NCBI RefSeq assembly: GCF_000758705.1
Contig: NZ_CP009287.1
Coordinates: 3,534,001 to 3,598,000, forward strand
DNA: 64,000 nt
Direction: 5' to 3'
Origin: Paenibacillus graminis
GTDB taxonomy: Bacteria; Bacillota; Bacilli; Paenibacillales; Paenibacillaceae
The notes under the pieces were generated by a model. That model worked only from the letters and a program-made list of their open reading frames with translations, did not search any database and was not told where the DNA came from. A program made the translations under genes and the position numbers. Positions 17,204 to 26,005 of this stretch are shown here, piece by piece (position 1 is the stretch's first letter; each line of letters opens with the position of its first letter).

Positions 17204-18151
17204 ATGATCCGGGAAGGTGCCGTATGGAGCCGGTCTTCATTTGAGAAAATGTTCGAGAAGCAGGATATGCTGGAACGTCTCGATATTTGCATTGAATGGG
17301 GGCATTACGAGATCAGGGTGCTCCGCTTCCACTTGACCTCTTTTCCGGCAGGCAAAGTTGTAGATTTCCACAAACATGCGGAGTTCGAATTCCATTTCAT
17401 CCCGCGCGGGCGGGGTAAGGTTATTCTCAGCGGACACCAATACCCTCTTTCGGAAGGCATGCTCTATCTGACGGGACCTGGGGTCATCCACTATCAGGAA
17501 GCGGATGCAGGGGAGGCTATGGACGAACTGTGCCTGCATGTGGATATTACTGCCAAAGAAAGGGAAGGCGTTGACCCTTGGGAAGCCGCCGAAGCCGAGG
17601 AGACCATGGTCAAGCTGCGGACTCTGCCTGCGGTTCCGGCGCATGATTATCATCGGGCGATGCACTGCTTTTTGGAAGCCTACGATGCATGTGACGAGAA
17701 ACTGCTCGGATATTACACTTCTATTAAACAACTGGTGATCAGTATCTTGTTAAAAACCATCAGGGCGTATGACAGCGGGGACCATCGGGCAGAAGCACCA
17801 GTGCGGAATATGGCAGCGTACAGATATGAATATGCGGTCCAGTATATGGAAGCCAATCATAAAACCCCTGTCACCTTGGACAATGTGGCGGAAAAGCTCC
17901 ATATCAGCAGCAGACAGCTGCAGCGGATCTTCAAACAGGTTCAGCCGGAACGGCCATTTAGCCGGATTCTTGAGGAAATCCGCCTGCAGGCAGTATGCCG
18001 TGCCCTGGAAGAGAACTTCTCCTCCATTGAGCAGATCGCCCAAGATTCGGGATTTACCAATGCAAATTATCTGCATGCTGTGTTCCGCAAACGTATGGGC
18101 ATGACGCCCGCAGCGTTTCGTGCGATGAGGCAGCAATCCAATTCAAAGTGA
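17204..18151 (+). CDS. AraC-family transcriptional regulator with cupin sensor domain
   Basis: This 315-residue protein has a cupin-like sugar-binding N-domain (residues 45-100: FPAGKVVDFHKHAEFEFHFI and PGVIHYQE) and a C-terminal double helix-turn-helix (residues 215-310: TLDNVAEKLHISSRQLQRIF and IAQDSGFTNANYLHAVFRKR followed by MGMTPAAFR). The ATG lies one base after the stop of the first oxidoreductase gene, without a strong ribosome site, so coupling is likely; ATG 17249 is an alternative start. It probably activates this three-gene operon in response to a sugar derivative; the ligand is unknown. Confidence 0.85.
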   Translation: MIREGAVWSRSSFEKMFEKQDMLERLDICIEWGHYEIRVLRFHLTSFPAGKVVDFHKHAEFEFHFIPRGRGKVILSGHQYPLSEGMLYLTGPGVIHYQEADAGEAMDELCLHVDITAKEREGVDPWEAAEAEETMVKLRTLPAVPAHDYHRAMHCFLEAYDACDEKLLGYYTSIKQLVISILLKTIRAYDSGDHRAEAPVRNMAAYRYEYAVQYMEANHKTPVTLDNVAEKLHISSRQLQRIFKQVQPERPFSRILEEIRLQAVCRALEENFSSIEQIAQDSGFTNANYLHAVFRKRMGMTPAAFRAMRQQSNSK

Positions 18152-18163
18152 GGGTGACTTTAC

Positions 18164-19249
18164 ATGAGTGCAACGTATCGGATAGGCATTATTGGGTGTG
18201 GGGGTATCGCAAATGGCAAACATCTTCCCAGTCTAAGCAAGCTTCAAAATGTAGAGCTGGCTGCTTTTTGTGACATTGTTGAAGAACGGGCGGAAGAGGC
18301 CTGCCAGAAGTATGGAAGCGCAGAGGCGAAAGTGTATGCCTCATACACAGAGTTATTAAAAGATGATTCGCTTGATATTGTCCATGTGCTAACTCCCAAC
18401 ATCTCCCATGCGGAAATTTCAATCGCTGCCTTGGAGGCCGGTAAACATGTGATGTGTGAAAAGCCAATGGCCAAAACAGCCGCTGAAGCCAAAGCGATGC
18501 TCGAAGCCGCCAAACGGACCGGCAAAAAACTGACGATTGGCTATAATAACCGTTTCAGGGAGGACAGCTTATATTTAAAGCAGCTATGCGAAGCCGGGGA
18601 GCTTGGCTCCATTTATTTTGCCAAAGCCCATGCTATCCGCCGCAGAGCTGTACCGACCTGGGGCGTGTTTCTGGATGAAGAGAAACAGGGCGGCGGACCG
18701 TTGATTGATATCGGCACCCATGCGCTCGATTTGACCCTGTGGATGATGGACAACTATCAGCCTAAGGTGGTTCTGGGCACTACCCACCACGAGCTTTCGA
18801 AGCGAGAGAATGCAGCCAATGCATGGGGGCCGTGGGACCCGAAGCAATTTTCGGTAGAGGATTCGGCCTTCGGGATGATTGTCATGGAGAATGGTGCCAC
18901 CATTATGCTGGAGTCCAGCTGGGCACTGAATTCGCTGGATGTCGATGAGGCCAAATGCAGTCTCAGCGGAACAGAAGCGGGAGCCGACATGAAGCAAGGA
19001 CTGCGCATTAATGGTGAAAAGCTGGGCCGCTTGTATACGAACGAAATTGAGCTTAGTGCGGGCGGAGTAGCCTTTTACGAAGGCAGACAGGAAAGCGCGC
19101 CGGATACCGAAATGCGCCAATGGATCGAGGCAATTGACCAAGATAAAGAACCTGTGGTGACGCCTGAACAGGCTTACGTGGTATCCCGGATATTAGAAGC
19201 GCTCTATGAATCCTCCCGTACGGGTAAAGCTATTTATATGAATGAATAG
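18164..19249 (+). CDS. Gfo/Idh/MocA-family oxidoreductase
   Basis: This 361-residue protein has the full family pattern: YRIGIIGCGGIANGKHLPSL (GxGxxG Rossmann), VMCEKPMAKTAAEAKAMLEA (EKP), RRRAVPTWGVFLDEEKQGGG and PLIDIGTHALDLTLWMM in the C-terminal domain. It is the third gene of the oxidoreductase-AraC-oxidoreductase cluster, 12 bp after the regulator. Pairs of such dehydrogenases usually act in sequence on an inositol, keto-sugar or glucoside; the substrate cannot be read here. Confidence 0.9.
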   Translation: MSATYRIGIIGCGGIANGKHLPSLSKLQNVELAAFCDIVEERAEEACQKYGSAEAKVYASYTELLKDDSLDIVHVLTPNISHAEISIAALEAGKHVMCEKPMAKTAAEAKAMLEAAKRTGKKLTIGYNNRFREDSLYLKQLCEAGELGSIYFAKAHAIRRRAVPTWGVFLDEEKQGGGPLIDIGTHALDLTLWMMDNYQPKVVLGTTHHELSKRENAANAWGPWDPKQFSVEDSAFGMIVMENGATIMLESSWALNSLDVDEAKCSLSGTEAGADMKQGLRINGEKLGRLYTNEIELSAGGVAFYEGRQESAPDTEMRQWIEAIDQDKEPVVTPEQAYVVSRILEALYESSRTGKAIYMNE

Positions 19250-19468
19250 GGCAGCAGGCTGCGCTTCATCAAAGAAATCGCCAGGGAAGTCTGGCAATAA
19301 ATCGAAATAGATAGAAGTCCACACTTTTCAATTTGTGAAAAAATATAAACAAGATATCTTCTCGCCCGAACTAAGGATATACTGGACAAAGCAAGTATTC
19401 CAACCAGTAAGGTGGAATATGTTCAAATGTGCTTGTGCTTCAGCTTAGTTGACTAGGGGGCGGATTCA

Positions 19469-19888
19469 ATGGGGGTCCTTTCAAGTATCCTTGAGTATTA
19501 CGATGTCATTGAGGAAAAACTGGAAATTTTTATTTTTGATAACACGTCGATTATGTTTGCTGAATTCGCATCGGATCTTATGCAGGACGGTACCATGAAG
19601 TGGGCCAGGCTGAAACCGTATGAAGCCCATATGCAAGCGCATATCCTGACAGAGTATGTTCGTCTAACCGCCTGGTGCTCATTAATTCTGCGGAATGTGA
19701 ACAGCCCCAACCTTTCAGCATTCGAACAAAGCACTGGCAATGTGCAGAGCTATATCGAGCAGGATACGATTCTAATGTTGACTACCTTGAAGGATATTTT
19801 CGCGGAAATTAAAAACGAGCTGGATGTTCAGCGGGAGATTATCGCTCAGCCTTACAAGGGTTCCCTTTTGAAAAATTTGATTGGATAA
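19469..19888 (+). CDS. Uncharacterised 139-residue protein
   Basis: A single ORF starting at ATG 19469 behind GGGGGCG. It has no signal peptide or membrane segment and looks all-helical (YYDVIEEKLEIFIFDNTSIM, HILTEYVRLTAWCSLILRN, ELDVQREIIAQPYKGSLLKN). I do not recognise a family. It ends just before the T-box leader of the lysyl-tRNA synthetase gene, but that leader has its own promoter-like region, so a joint function is not implied. Confidence 0.6.
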   Translation: MGVLSSILEYYDVIEEKLEIFIFDNTSIMFAEFASDLMQDGTMKWARLKPYEAHMQAHILTEYVRLTAWCSLILRNVNSPNLSAFEQSTGNVQSYIEQDTILMLTTLKDIFAEIKNELDVQREIIAQPYKGSLLKNLIG

Positions 19889-19946
19889 TGACTTTTTATT
19901 GTGATTTTGTTATAGTGGCTATATTGGAAAAGCATAACATTTCAGC

Positions 19947-20237
19947 GATGAAGAGAAGAGTAATCAGGCGGCATCGTTCACAGAGAGCTTCGGAAGTGGT
20001 GAAACGGAGCAGCGGTGTGCTTGACGAAAAAAGTCTCCGAGCCTCATACGGAATTGGGCGTTGCGCCCAAGGATGCTATGACGGGATCTCCCGTTACAGA
20101 GATAGGGTATAAGCGTAATGGCCGTACCCGAAGAGGCGGATGTGGCAACATGTTCGCGAACAGAGGTGGTACCACGGCGCTGATTACAGCTCTCGTCCTC
20201 AAGATGACAATCTTGCGGATGAGGGCTTTTTTGTTTG
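19947..20237 (+). promoter_or_regulatory. T-box leader of the class I lysyl-tRNA synthetase gene
   Basis: The leader starts GATGAAGAGAAGAG, has Stem-I-like elements (AGAGAGCTTCGGAAG, GGTGAAACGGAGC), and carries the T-box core AGGTGGTACCACGG at 20164-20177. A terminator follows (GTCCTCAAGATGACAATCTT, then GCGGATGAGGGCTTTTTT). An A-run at 20027-20032 before GTCTCCGAG is a plausible Lys (AAA) specifier. The bulge TGGT would pair with an ACCA tRNA end, fitting the A discriminator of bacillar tRNA-Lys. Uncharged tRNA-Lys would favour the antiterminator and so read-through into the synthetase gene. Confidence 0.88.
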
Positions 20238-20268
20238 TTTTTCACATTAATTGTTGAGGTGATTGTTC

Positions 20269-21822
20269 ATGCATTGGTCAGAAAAAATAGCAAGCCGGTT
20301 AATCGATAACCACCCGGGGCAGCAGACATTCGTGTGCGCATCGGGGATCAGTCCTTCGGGCCACATCCATATCGGGAATTTCCGGGAGATTGTGACGACG
20401 TATTTTGTAAGCAGGGCGCTCGAAAAAGCGGGCAAACAGGTGCGGTTTATTTTTTCATGGGATGATTTCGACCGGTTCCGCAAGGTTCCAGTTCAAGTAG
20501 ATCCAAGCTTCGGGCAGTATATTGGCAGACCCTACACGCAGGTTCCTTGTCCTTATGGGTGCCACACCTCCTATGCGGAGCATTTTGAGCAGGAATTTGA
20601 AGAGGCGCTCCAGGCGTTTGGAATCCGGCCGGAATTTATTTATCAGAGCAAGGAGTATCAGTCCCGCCGGTATGCACCCGGAATTCTTCATGCGCTGCGC
20701 AGCAGAGGTGAAATCTATGACATTCTGATGTCGTTCAAAACAGGTAAAGCCAGCGAAGCGGACAGAGCCGCATTCTATCCCGTCAGTATCTATTGCGCAG
20801 ATTGTGGTAGGGACTCGACCACGGTGCATTCTTTTGAGGAAGAAAAAGCGCTATTAACCTACAGCTGTGCATGCGGACATCATAGCAGTCTGTCTGTTCC
20901 CGAGGCGGATAATATCAAGCTGCAATGGAAAATCGACTGGCCGATGCGCTGGAACATGGAGCAGGTGCTGTTTGAGCCTGGAGGCCGCGACCATTCGTCG
21001 GAAACAGGCAGTTATAATGTAGCTTCAGTCATCTCGGAGCGGATATTTGGAAAGGCGCCGCCCATGTATGAGCCTTATGAATTCATTAGAATTAAAGGGA
21101 GCTTTGCCAAAATGTCCAGTTCATCCGGGAACAACTACACACCAGATGATCTGCTGAAGGTCTATGCGCCGGAAAATATTCTCTTCCTGTTCGCCAAATA
21201 TCAGCCGGGTGCCGCGTTTCATATCGGGATGGATGAAGATGTGCTGCGCAACTATACGGAATATGAGCGTTACCGGAAAGCATACGACTCCCATACCCTC
21301 ACGGATGATCTTCGCGCTGCGGTGGAGCTTTCCCTGATTGATCCGATGGACGATAACACTCCCGGCTTCGGACCCGTTGCTGGCTTGCTGCCCTTGATTC
21401 ATTTTGACCGCCAATTACTGCTGGAGATTATGACACGGAACGGGGAAAAAGTAGATGTTAAGCGGCTGGAGCAGACAGCGGAACGGGCAGAATATTGGGT
21501 CAAACACTGGATGCCGCAAAAGCTGGTCACTGTAAATACCCGCCGTGATGACGCACGCTATGAAACATTGGAAGCTCACGAGCGAGGGTGGCTGGATGCT
21601 TTTTGCAGGCTGCTGAGAGCCGGCGGAATGGAGGATGAGCCGCTGATGACGGAGATCTATGCCATTTGTTATGACGAGGATAAAAAAAGAATGAAGAACA
21701 ATCAAAAACGCTTGTTCACGTTAATCTATCAGCTGGTGCTGGGCCGGGAGACGGGGCCGCGAATCCCCGTACTGATTCAGGCGGTAGGGATGGAAAAGCT
21801 GCTGGCATTGCTGGATTTTTAG
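20269..21822 (+). CDS. lysS: Lysine--tRNA ligase, class I (LysRS1)
   Basis: This 517-residue enzyme starts at ATG 20269 (the in-frame TTG at 20263 is nearer to GAGGTG than is usual). It has the class I signatures: the HIGH-type motif in SPSGHIHIGNFREIV (near residue 30) and the KMSKS-type motif FAKMSSSSGNNYTPDDLL (near residue 285), plus a Cys-rich zinc-like region (CADCGRD, YSCACGHH, near residues 175-205). It charges tRNA-Lys with lysine. Class I LysRS is mainly archaeal; some bacilli carry it beside the ordinary class II enzyme and express it under T-box control. The T-box leader directly upstream fits that pattern. The class II gene is not in this window. Confidence 0.93.
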   Translation: MHWSEKIASRLIDNHPGQQTFVCASGISPSGHIHIGNFREIVTTYFVSRALEKAGKQVRFIFSWDDFDRFRKVPVQVDPSFGQYIGRPYTQVPCPYGCHTSYAEHFEQEFEEALQAFGIRPEFIYQSKEYQSRRYAPGILHALRSRGEIYDILMSFKTGKASEADRAAFYPVSIYCADCGRDSTTVHSFEEEKALLTYSCACGHHSSLSVPEADNIKLQWKIDWPMRWNMEQVLFEPGGRDHSSETGSYNVASVISERIFGKAPPMYEPYEFIRIKGSFAKMSSSSGNNYTPDDLLKVYAPENILFLFAKYQPGAAFHIGMDEDVLRNYTEYERYRKAYDSHTLTDDLRAAVELSLIDPMDDNTPGFGPVAGLLPLIHFDRQLLLEIMTRNGEKVDVKRLEQTAERAEYWVKHWMPQKLVTVNTRRDDARYETLEAHERGWLDAFCRLLRAGGMEDEPLMTEIYAICYDEDKKRMKNNQKRLFTLIYQLVLGRETGPRIPVLIQAVGMEKLLALLDF

Positions 21823-21915
21823 CGGGACCGTGACTGCCCTTTACGGGATATATCGAACAGAGGTATAATATGTAGGACTGTTTATAATTAATGTTGGAAA
21901 GTGAGCGGGAACAAT

Positions 21916-22635
21916 ATGGGTCGTAAATGGAATAATATTAAAGAAAAGAAGGCATCCAAGGATGCCAATACAAGTAAGGTATACGCCAAATTTGGCGTAG
22001 AAATTTATGTGGCAGCGAAGAAGGGTGAACCGGACCCGGAGTCGAACCGTGCGCTGAAGGTCGTGCTGGAGCGCGCCAAAACGTACAATGTGCCGAAGGC
22101 CATTATCGACCGGGCCCTCGACAAAGCCAAAGGCAGCGGCGACGAAAACTACGTGGAACTGCGCTATGAAGGTTTCGGTCCAAGCGGTTCGATGATCATC
22201 ATCGATGCACTGACCAACAACGTTAACCGGACTGCCCCTCTGGTGCGGTCCGCATTCAGCAAAAACGGCGGCAATATGGGTGTCAGCGGTTCAGTAACCT
22301 ATATGTTCGAGCCTACAGCGGTTATTGGCCTGGAAGGCAAAACGGCGGACGAAGTGATGGAATTGCTGATTGAAGCGGATGTCGATGTACGCGATGTGCT
22401 GGAAGAGGACGAAGCCGTGATCGTCTATGCTGAACCTGACCAGTTCCATGCGGTTCAAGAGGTTTTCCGGAGTGCCGGGATTACAGATTTCACCGTAGCT
22501 GAGCTGACCATGCTTCCGCAGAACTATGTGAGTCTTCCAGAGGATGCCGAAGCGCAGTTCGAGAAGCTGATCGACGCTTTGGAAGAACTGGACGATGTGC
22601 AGCAGGTATATCATAACGTAGATTCGGAAGAATAG
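21916..22635 (+). CDS. yeeN: YebC/PmpR-family protein (YeeN-type)
   Basis: This 239-residue protein begins [20 protein letters not shown], which is the conserved start of the Bacillus YeeN branch of YebC proteins; a GTG at 21901 is a less likely start. Three alpha/beta domains follow, including [27 protein letters not shown]-like [19 protein letters not shown] and the C-terminal [20 protein letters not shown]. The family was long annotated as DNA-binding regulators; recent work on relatives points to a ribosome-associated role that relieves stalling. It is monocistronic with its own terminator. Confidence 0.93.
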   Translation: MGRKWNNIKEKKASKDANTSKVYAKFGVEIYVAAKKGEPDPESNRALKVVLERAKTYNVPKAIIDRALDKAKGSGDENYVELRYEGFGPSGSMIIIDALTNNVNRTAPLVRSAFSKNGGNMGVSGSVTYMFEPTAVIGLEGKTADEVMELLIEADVDVRDVLEEDEAVIVYAEPDQFHAVQEVFRSAGITDFTVAELTMLPQNYVSLPEDAEAQFEKLIDALEELDDVQQVYHNVDSEE

Positions 22636-22672
22636 GATTGCGGTCTTGTATAATAGAATTGCTTCATGCCAA

Positions 22673-22716
22673 AGCCGGACAGGCAGATCAACGATCTGCT
22701 TATCCGGCTTTTTTTT
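22673..22716 (+). terminator. Rho-independent terminator after yeeN
   Basis: AGCCGGACAGGCAGATC-AAC-GATCTGCTTATCCGGCT is followed by a run of eight T. A strong stem. Confidence 0.85.
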
Positions 22717-22895
22717 GTGAACAAGCTTATTCCTGTTTGAGTATTTATCCCAATCTACGTAAGATGTATAAACTTCACCGTGGATTGCCACAATAAGCTG
22801 AAGAGAACCCAGTTCAGGAGCGTATGCTTCCGAAGCCGTTTGGTATGAAGCTCTTTCAGGAAGCAGCGCTAACAAAACTTATAGGAGGCAACACA

Positions 22896-23075
22896 GTGGA
22901 GAATCACACCAAACCGGACAAGAATTTGATCAACACGGTAGAGGAGCTGAACAATGCTCCGGTGACCAGCCAGGAAGCGCAGCAAATGGAGCAGAAGAAA
23001 CTCGATATCCGTAAAGAAGCGCTGCGGGATGATAAAACCACGTATAAGAAAAATGAGCAGAATACGTATAAGTGA
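22896..23075 (+). CDS. Small highly charged protein (59 aa)
   Basis: It starts at GTG 22896, seven bases after a perfect AGGAGG; the longer ATG at 22824 has no ribosome site. The product is hydrophilic and without hydrophobic core: AQQMEQKKLDIRKEALRDDK then TTYKKNEQNTYK. It is probably disordered or a single helix, in the style of small bacillar stress or spore proteins. I do not recognise a family. Its own terminator follows closely, which supports a real transcription unit. Confidence 0.65.
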   Translation: MENHTKPDKNLINTVEELNNAPVTSQEAQQMEQKKLDIRKEALRDDKTTYKKNEQNTYK

Positions 23076-23105
23076 GAAGTTAAAAAAAGGGTATTGAATA
23101 TACGG

Positions 23106-23137
23106 GTGGCAGGGAAGGTTCCTGCCGCTTTTTTTGT
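23106..23137 (+). terminator. Rho-independent terminator
   Basis: GGTGGCAGG-N7-CCTGCCGC is followed by TTTTTTTG, 30 bp after the small charged protein gene. Confidence 0.75.
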
Positions 23138-23374
23138 TCCGGAATTTTTTCCGGGAAGTAATAGGTCACATTTTAAATAACAAATAATGTTAATAAAAGA
23201 AGAATAAATTTGAATTTGAAGCAATAGAGATAAATGGTGTTATTTGATAAATGGTAAAAAACGTAATGTAATTGTGTCATAATCGTCTGAAATTTATGTA
23301 CTACTTACCCAGATGGATATGCCAGCATTTAGATGCTAGCTATGCATAAATTTAATTCATTTTAGGAGGATTTG

Positions 23375-25591
23375 ATGAGAAAATTTAAGAAGTCGCTTCA
23401 GATTTTATCACTAATGGTGGTAACAGCAGTTGTAGTATCTGTCTCGCCATCTGGGGGGGTTCTAGCCCAAAGTTCAGAGGCAGCCATTACACAGCAAAGT
23501 AATCTTGTTGTTCAGCGGAATTTTGAAGTAAAAGCCCTTGGAGATATATGGGCGGAAGGCGAGCGGGAGCGCAGAGCAGCGGGGTATGCGGATGCCCGGA
23601 AAATATTTCAGCCAACCGGTCTATATGCAAAAGCCAATGAACAAATTGAGATTGAAGTCTCCGGTGACAAACCAATTACAGCGGTTATTGGGACACATCA
23701 ACATGATAAAGAGTGGGCGATTAGATATCCATTAAAAACAGGTAAAAACACAATTTCCTCACCAAATGGCGGGTTGTTGTCTTTTGATAACAGCAACAAT
23801 GAAGGTAGTATTAATGTAAATGTAGTGAGTGGGGGGAGTCCTGTTCCATTCTTTGTATTAGGCAAGAATACCAAAGAGGATTGGCAGGCAATGATGAGTG
23901 CTTATCCTGATGCACCTTCTGTTGTTCTTCAATCAGAAAAAGCTCTCTTAATCTTCACATATGCTTCTGCTAAAGACCACATCTTGAATCAAGACCCCAT
24001 TCCTGTTTTACAGACTTATGATAAGTTTATTGCAGCACAGGATAAAATTTCCGGACTTTCAAATTCTGATTCTGATCCTAGACACCGGTTAGATAAGCAT
24101 TTGATTGGAATCATTGAATCACCAACATACACAGGAGGAGCGTATGCATATGCAAGCTGGGATGGTGCAATTATGCCCACAAAGACTGGAGCAAATGCGG
24201 ATGCTTTAAACCTTACAAGGATGGGTTGGGGGCAGTATCATGAGGCAGGTCATTTGAGACAACAAGGGCCTTGGACTTGGAGTGAGATGGGTGAGGTGAC
24301 AGTTAATCTATATTCTCTAGCTGCTAAGAAGGTTCTTTACCCTACTGAACCTGCAAGGTCACAAGGTGAGTACTTAGCTGCTTTCTTGTTTGTAGACCAG
24401 CCAACCAAGGATTTTAAAGACTCTGATTCAAAATTAGAAATGTTGTGGCAGCTTAATCTTGCTTTTGGGGATAACTTCTACCCGGATTTACATCGATTAT
24501 ATCGTGAGATGGCAAAAGCTGATCTGCCGACTACAGATGATCAGAAAAAACAAGCATTTATTCTAAGCACTTCAAAAGTAGCTCACTATGACTTGACGCC
24601 TTTCTTTGATAAATGGGGTTTGACTGCAACAGATGAAACACGAAACAAGATTAAATCATTGAATGTACCTCTTCTAACTGCACCCATTTGGTTTGGATCA
24701 GATTATAACATCATTAAACCGACTGATGGAATAGATAAGGTAAAAGGTATCATTGGGATAACAACAAATAGCCAAGAGACTTCAAGTGCTTATGATCCTG
24801 CAATAAATGCATTTGATGGAAATACAAATAGTATCTGGCACAGCGAATGGAATAAACCCAATCAGTTCCCATACAATATTACAGCAAAGTACGCCAGTCC
24901 ATCTACATTCTTCAAACTAACCTATCTCCCACGACAAACTGGAGATAATGGTATTATTACAAATTATAGAATCTTAACTAGTCTTGACGGGGTAACATTC
25001 ACTGAAGTTGCAACAGGCACTTGGGCAAAGGACAACACAGAAAAGACAGTAAATTTCACGCCTACTCTTGCTAAATATGTTCGGCTTGAAGTACCTCAAG
25101 GTGGCGGTACCAATGGTTTTGCCTCTGCAAGTGAGATTAAAATCTTTGAAACCGATCCAGTAACACCACAACCTGTTACAACGTATCTCAGCGATATGGA
25201 TTGGTTTTCTGCAACAACAGGTTGGGGCACAATCCAAAAAGATCGTAGTATTGATGGAAATGCACTTAAGTTAAATAACACGGCCTATACAAAAGGTTTG
25301 AGCACGCATGCTAACAGTGAAATTGTCTACAAACTGGATGGGCAGTACACATCCTTTGGCGCGCTAGTTGGGGTAGATGATGAGGTGGGTTCGGTAGGTT
25401 CTGTGGAGTTCCAAGTTATTGTAGACAATCAAGTTGTATTCTCCAGTGGTGTAATGCATAATTATACAGAGCCCAAAGAGGTAAACGTTAATCTTACTGG
25501 AAAGAATGAGCTAAAACTAATTGTAACAGATGGTCAAGATGGTACAAATAGTGACCATGCTGATTGGGTAAATGCCCGGCTTATCAAATAG
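23375..25591 (+). CDS. Secreted M60 (enhancin-like) mucin-type metalloprotease with two carbohydrate-binding domains
   Basis: This 738-residue protein starts at ATG 23375 behind TTTAGGAGGA. Residues 1-32 are a signal peptide ending near VLAQSS. Residues about 70-440 form an M60-like domain with the zinc motif HEAGH at 289-293 and candidate third ligands E304 or E307 (WSEMGE). Residues about 455-575 look like an F5/8-type C (CBM32) domain (NAFDGNTNSIWHSEWNKP), and residues about 600-738 form an NPCBM domain (TKGLSTHANSEIVYKLDG). Such enzymes cleave mucins or other O-glycoproteins outside the cell. The gene is clearly more AT-rich than its neighbours and has an AT-rich upstream region, which suggests horizontal acquisition. 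Confidence 0.9.
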   Translation: MRKFKKSLQILSLMVVTAVVVSVSPSGGVLAQSSEAAITQQSNLVVQRNFEVKALGDIWAEGERERRAAGYADARKIFQPTGLYAKANEQIEIEVSGDKPITAVIGTHQHDKEWAIRYPLKTGKNTISSPNGGLLSFDNSNNEGSINVNVVSGGSPVPFFVLGKNTKEDWQAMMSAYPDAPSVVLQSEKALLIFTYASAKDHILNQDPIPVLQTYDKFIAAQDKISGLSNSDSDPRHRLDKHLIGIIESPTYTGGAYAYASWDGAIMPTKTGANADALNLTRMGWGQYHEAGHLRQQGPWTWSEMGEVTVNLYSLAAKKVLYPTEPARSQGEYLAAFLFVDQPTKDFKDSDSKLEMLWQLNLAFGDNFYPDLHRLYREMAKADLPTTDDQKKQAFILSTSKVAHYDLTPFFDKWGLTATDETRNKIKSLNVPLLTAPIWFGSDYNIIKPTDGIDKVKGIIGITTNSQETSSAYDPAINAFDGNTNSIWHSEWNKPNQFPYNITAKYASPSTFFKLTYLPRQTGDNGIITNYRILTSLDGVTFTEVATGTWAKDNTEKTVNFTPTLAKYVRLEVPQGGGTNGFASASEIKIFETDPVTPQPVTTYLSDMDWFSATTGWGTIQKDRSIDGNALKLNNTAYTKGLSTHANSEIVYKLDGQYTSFGALVGVDDEVGSVGSVEFQVIVDNQVVFSSGVMHNYTEPKEVNVNLTGKNELKLIVTDGQDGTNSDHADWVNARLIK

Positions 25592-25615
25592 TATTGTAAG
25601 ATAAAAGCACGTCCA

Positions 25616-25648
25616 AAAGAGAGGAGTCATTTCCTCTCTTTAGTTTTA
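25616..25648 (+). terminator. Rho-independent terminator
   Basis: AAAGAGAGGA-N6-TCCTCTCTTT is followed by AGTTTT, 25 bp after the protease stop. Confidence 0.75.
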
Positions 25649-25698
25649 GGGTTGATTGACAATATGTAGCTTTAATTCTCCTGTCCGTATCCTTAGCG

Positions 25699-25956
25699 AT
25701 GGAGCATGAAGCAGCAGCCCGTGAACTGCAGGAGGAATGCGGCGCTGCTGTTCATCTCAAGGATCTCAAGATGCTCGGGGTTATGCATATCAAGACTACT
25801 GATGATGAACGGGTTGATTTTTTCTTCACTGCTAACCGGTGGCAGGGTGAGATTGTGAATGCTGAACCGGATAAATGTGATGATTTGCGATGGTTCCCCC
25901 TGGACCAGCTTCCCGGGAACATGATCCCTTTTGTAAAGCAGGCGTTAGATGATTAG
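25699..25956 (+). pseudogene. 5'-truncated Nudix hydrolase
   Basis: The 85-residue frame begins inside the Nudix box: MEHEAAARELQEECGAAVHL gives the REXXEEXG part (here RELQEECG), but the leading GX5E half and the first 50 to 60 residues of the fold are missing. The frame upstream reads only about 13 residues before a stop and does not restore them, and there is no ribosome site before 25699. The 3' part (WQGEIVNAEPDKCDDLRWFP and LPGNMIPF) is a normal Nudix tail. It is probably a remnant, cut close to the terminator that follows the M60 gene. Confidence 0.7.
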
Positions 25957-26005
25957 CGGGATGGTAGCTGGTTTGCAAGTCATGGCTGGAAATAAGTGTG
26001 TCCAA

